A DNA stretch of 6,948 nucleotides from Solirubrobacteraceae bacterium (GTDB taxonomy: Bacteria > Actinomycetota > Thermoleophilia > Solirubrobacterales > Solirubrobacteraceae). Within the stretch, counting starts at the first letter, position 1; each line of letters begins with the position of its first letter. The notes under the pieces were generated by a model. The model did no database searches. It saw only the letters and a list, made by a program, of their open reading frames with translations, and was not told the DNA's origin. The translations under genes were made by a program, and so were the position numbers. Location: contig JAICUS010000325.1 of NCBI GenBank assembly GCA_025935735.1, forward strand, positions 1 to 6,948, in the 5' to 3' direction. Positions 6,265-6,948 of this stretch are shown here, piece after piece.

Positions 6265-6948
6265 TCGAGGTCACCGCCCTCCCCGGGCTGCCCGAGATCC
6301 GGCCGGGCGACGACCTGGCGGCGCTCATCGCCGCCGCGGCCGAGCGGGCCGGCGGCCTGCGCGGCGACGACGTCGTGGCCGTGGCGCACAAGGCGGTGTC
6401 CAAGGCCGAGGGCCGGGTGGTCCGGCTGGCGGACGTGGTGCCCGCCGCGCGGGCGCAGGCGCTCGCGCGCGAGCACGGCAAGGACCCGCGCCACCTCGAG
6501 GTCGTGCTCTCCGAGGCGGCGCAGCTCGTGCGCGCGGACGCCGGACGGATCATCTGCCGCACCCGGCACGGCTTCGTGTGCGCGAACGCGGGCGTCGACG
6601 CGTCCAACGCGGGTGGCGAGGACAGGCTGGTGCTGCTGCCGCTCGACCCCGACGCGTCGGCCCGGGCGCTGCGCGCCGCGCTGCCCGGCCGGCCGGCGGT
6701 GGTGATCACGGACTCCTTCGGCCGGGCCTGGCGCACGGGGCAGTGCGAGGTGGCGATCGGCGTGGCCGGGCTCGCACCGCTGGAGGACTGGCGCGGGCGG
6801 CCCGACACCGCCGGGCGGGAGATGCACGCCACCGTCATCGCCATCGCCGACGAGGCGGCGGCCGCCGCCGACCTCGCGCGTGCGAAGGACTCCCGCGAGC
6901 CGGCGGTGCGGCTGCGCGGCCTCGGGCGCCACGTCACCGCAGACGACG
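6261..6948 (+). CDS. cofE: Coenzyme F420-0:L-glutamate ligase CofE (FbiB N-terminal domain); 3' end cut off by window edge
   Basis: GTP-dependent addition of gamma-linked L-glutamates to F420-0, the last stage of F420 synthesis; cytoplasmic. 229 codons are visible without a stop. Conserved CofE blocks: HKAVSKAEGRVV (43-54); KDPRHLEVVLSEA (74-86); RTRHGFVCANAGVDASN (100-116), the family signature; LPLDPDASARALR (126-138); ITDSFGRAWRTGQ (149-161), where many homologues have Pro instead of Ala156; AIGVAGLAPLEDWRG (165-179); and a final VRLRGLGR (216-223). The ATG at 6261 overlaps the cofC stop (ATGA), so the two are almost certainly co-translated. A stand-alone CofE (about 245-265 residues) would end shortly past the edge. 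The fused actinobacterial form (FbiB, about 450 residues, with a C-terminal nitroreductase-like domain that reduces dehydro-F420) would continue for about 600 nt more. The window cannot distinguish them. Confidence 0.95.
   Translation, partial: MIEVTALPGLPEIRPGDDLAALIAAAAERAGGLRGDDVVAVAHKAVSKAEGRVVRLADVVPAARAQALAREHGKDPRHLEVVLSEAAQLVRADAGRIICRTRHGFVCANAGVDASNAGGEDRLVLLPLDPDASARALRAALPGRPAVVITDSFGRAWRTGQCEVAIGVAGLAPLEDWRGRPDTAGREMHATVIAIADEAAAAADLARAKDSREPAVRLRGLGRHVTADD

Noticed and set aside
4679..6937. Minus-strand open frames opposite cofD, cofC and cofE
   Set aside because: They encode Arg/Ala/Pro-rich sequence without motifs. The plus strand encodes three complete or near-complete F420 enzymes with family signatures.
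1..6948. CRISPR array, insertion sequence, phage or defence genes
   Set aside because: No regularly spaced short repeats, transposase motifs, terminal inverted repeats or atypical base composition seen. The only repeats are the TSP3-coding units in paralogous genes.

Overview
The window is uniformly very GC-rich, with dense, abutting or overlapping genes, GTG starts and almost no intergenic DNA. The gene content points to an actinobacterium: cofactor F420 genes, a type I MurB, and exported Ala-rich proteins with thrombospondin type 3 (TSP3) calcium-binding repeats. The C-terminal domains of the exported proteins resemble ones I know from Solirubrobacterales/Thermoleophilia, so I infer that group; no rRNA or other taxonomic marker is present.

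Left block, minus strand (read from 4674 down to 1): murB (UDP-N-acetylenolpyruvoylglucosamine reductase, peptidoglycan precursor synthesis) comes first. After a 59-nt gap follow three exported proteins. The first is a 332-aa protein with a signal peptide, a PPC-like beta domain, one TSP3-like repeat and a Cys-containing C-terminal domain. The second is a 558-aa protein that overlaps the first by 10 nt. The third is a paralogue of the second that overlaps it by 4 nt (GTGA) and runs off the left edge. The second and third share a signal peptide followed by M(G/A)PPPTV, a beta-sandwich-like N-domain, an Ig-like domain with one Cys pair, a TSP3 pair, and the start of a C-terminal domain seen complete only in the second. 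No enzymatic function can be assigned to the three exported proteins.

Right block, plus strand (4697 to the right edge): cofD, cofC and cofE, the three genes that assemble coenzyme F420 from the deazaflavin FO. CofC makes the GDP-activated three-carbon acid (from phosphoenolpyruvate or 2-phospholactate), CofD transfers it to FO, and CofE adds the gamma-linked glutamate tail. cofD to cofC spacing is 11 nt, cofC and cofE overlap as ATGA, and cofE is cut by the right edge.

The two blocks are divergent and separated by only 22 nt (4675-4696), so their promoters must overlap each other or lie inside the opposing coding sequences. No tRNA, rRNA, CRISPR array, insertion sequence or convincing intrinsic terminator is visible, and no stretch over 300 nt lacks a gene. 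The F420 and murB genes are standard housekeeping functions. The least explained content is the translationally coupled exported TSP3 gene set.
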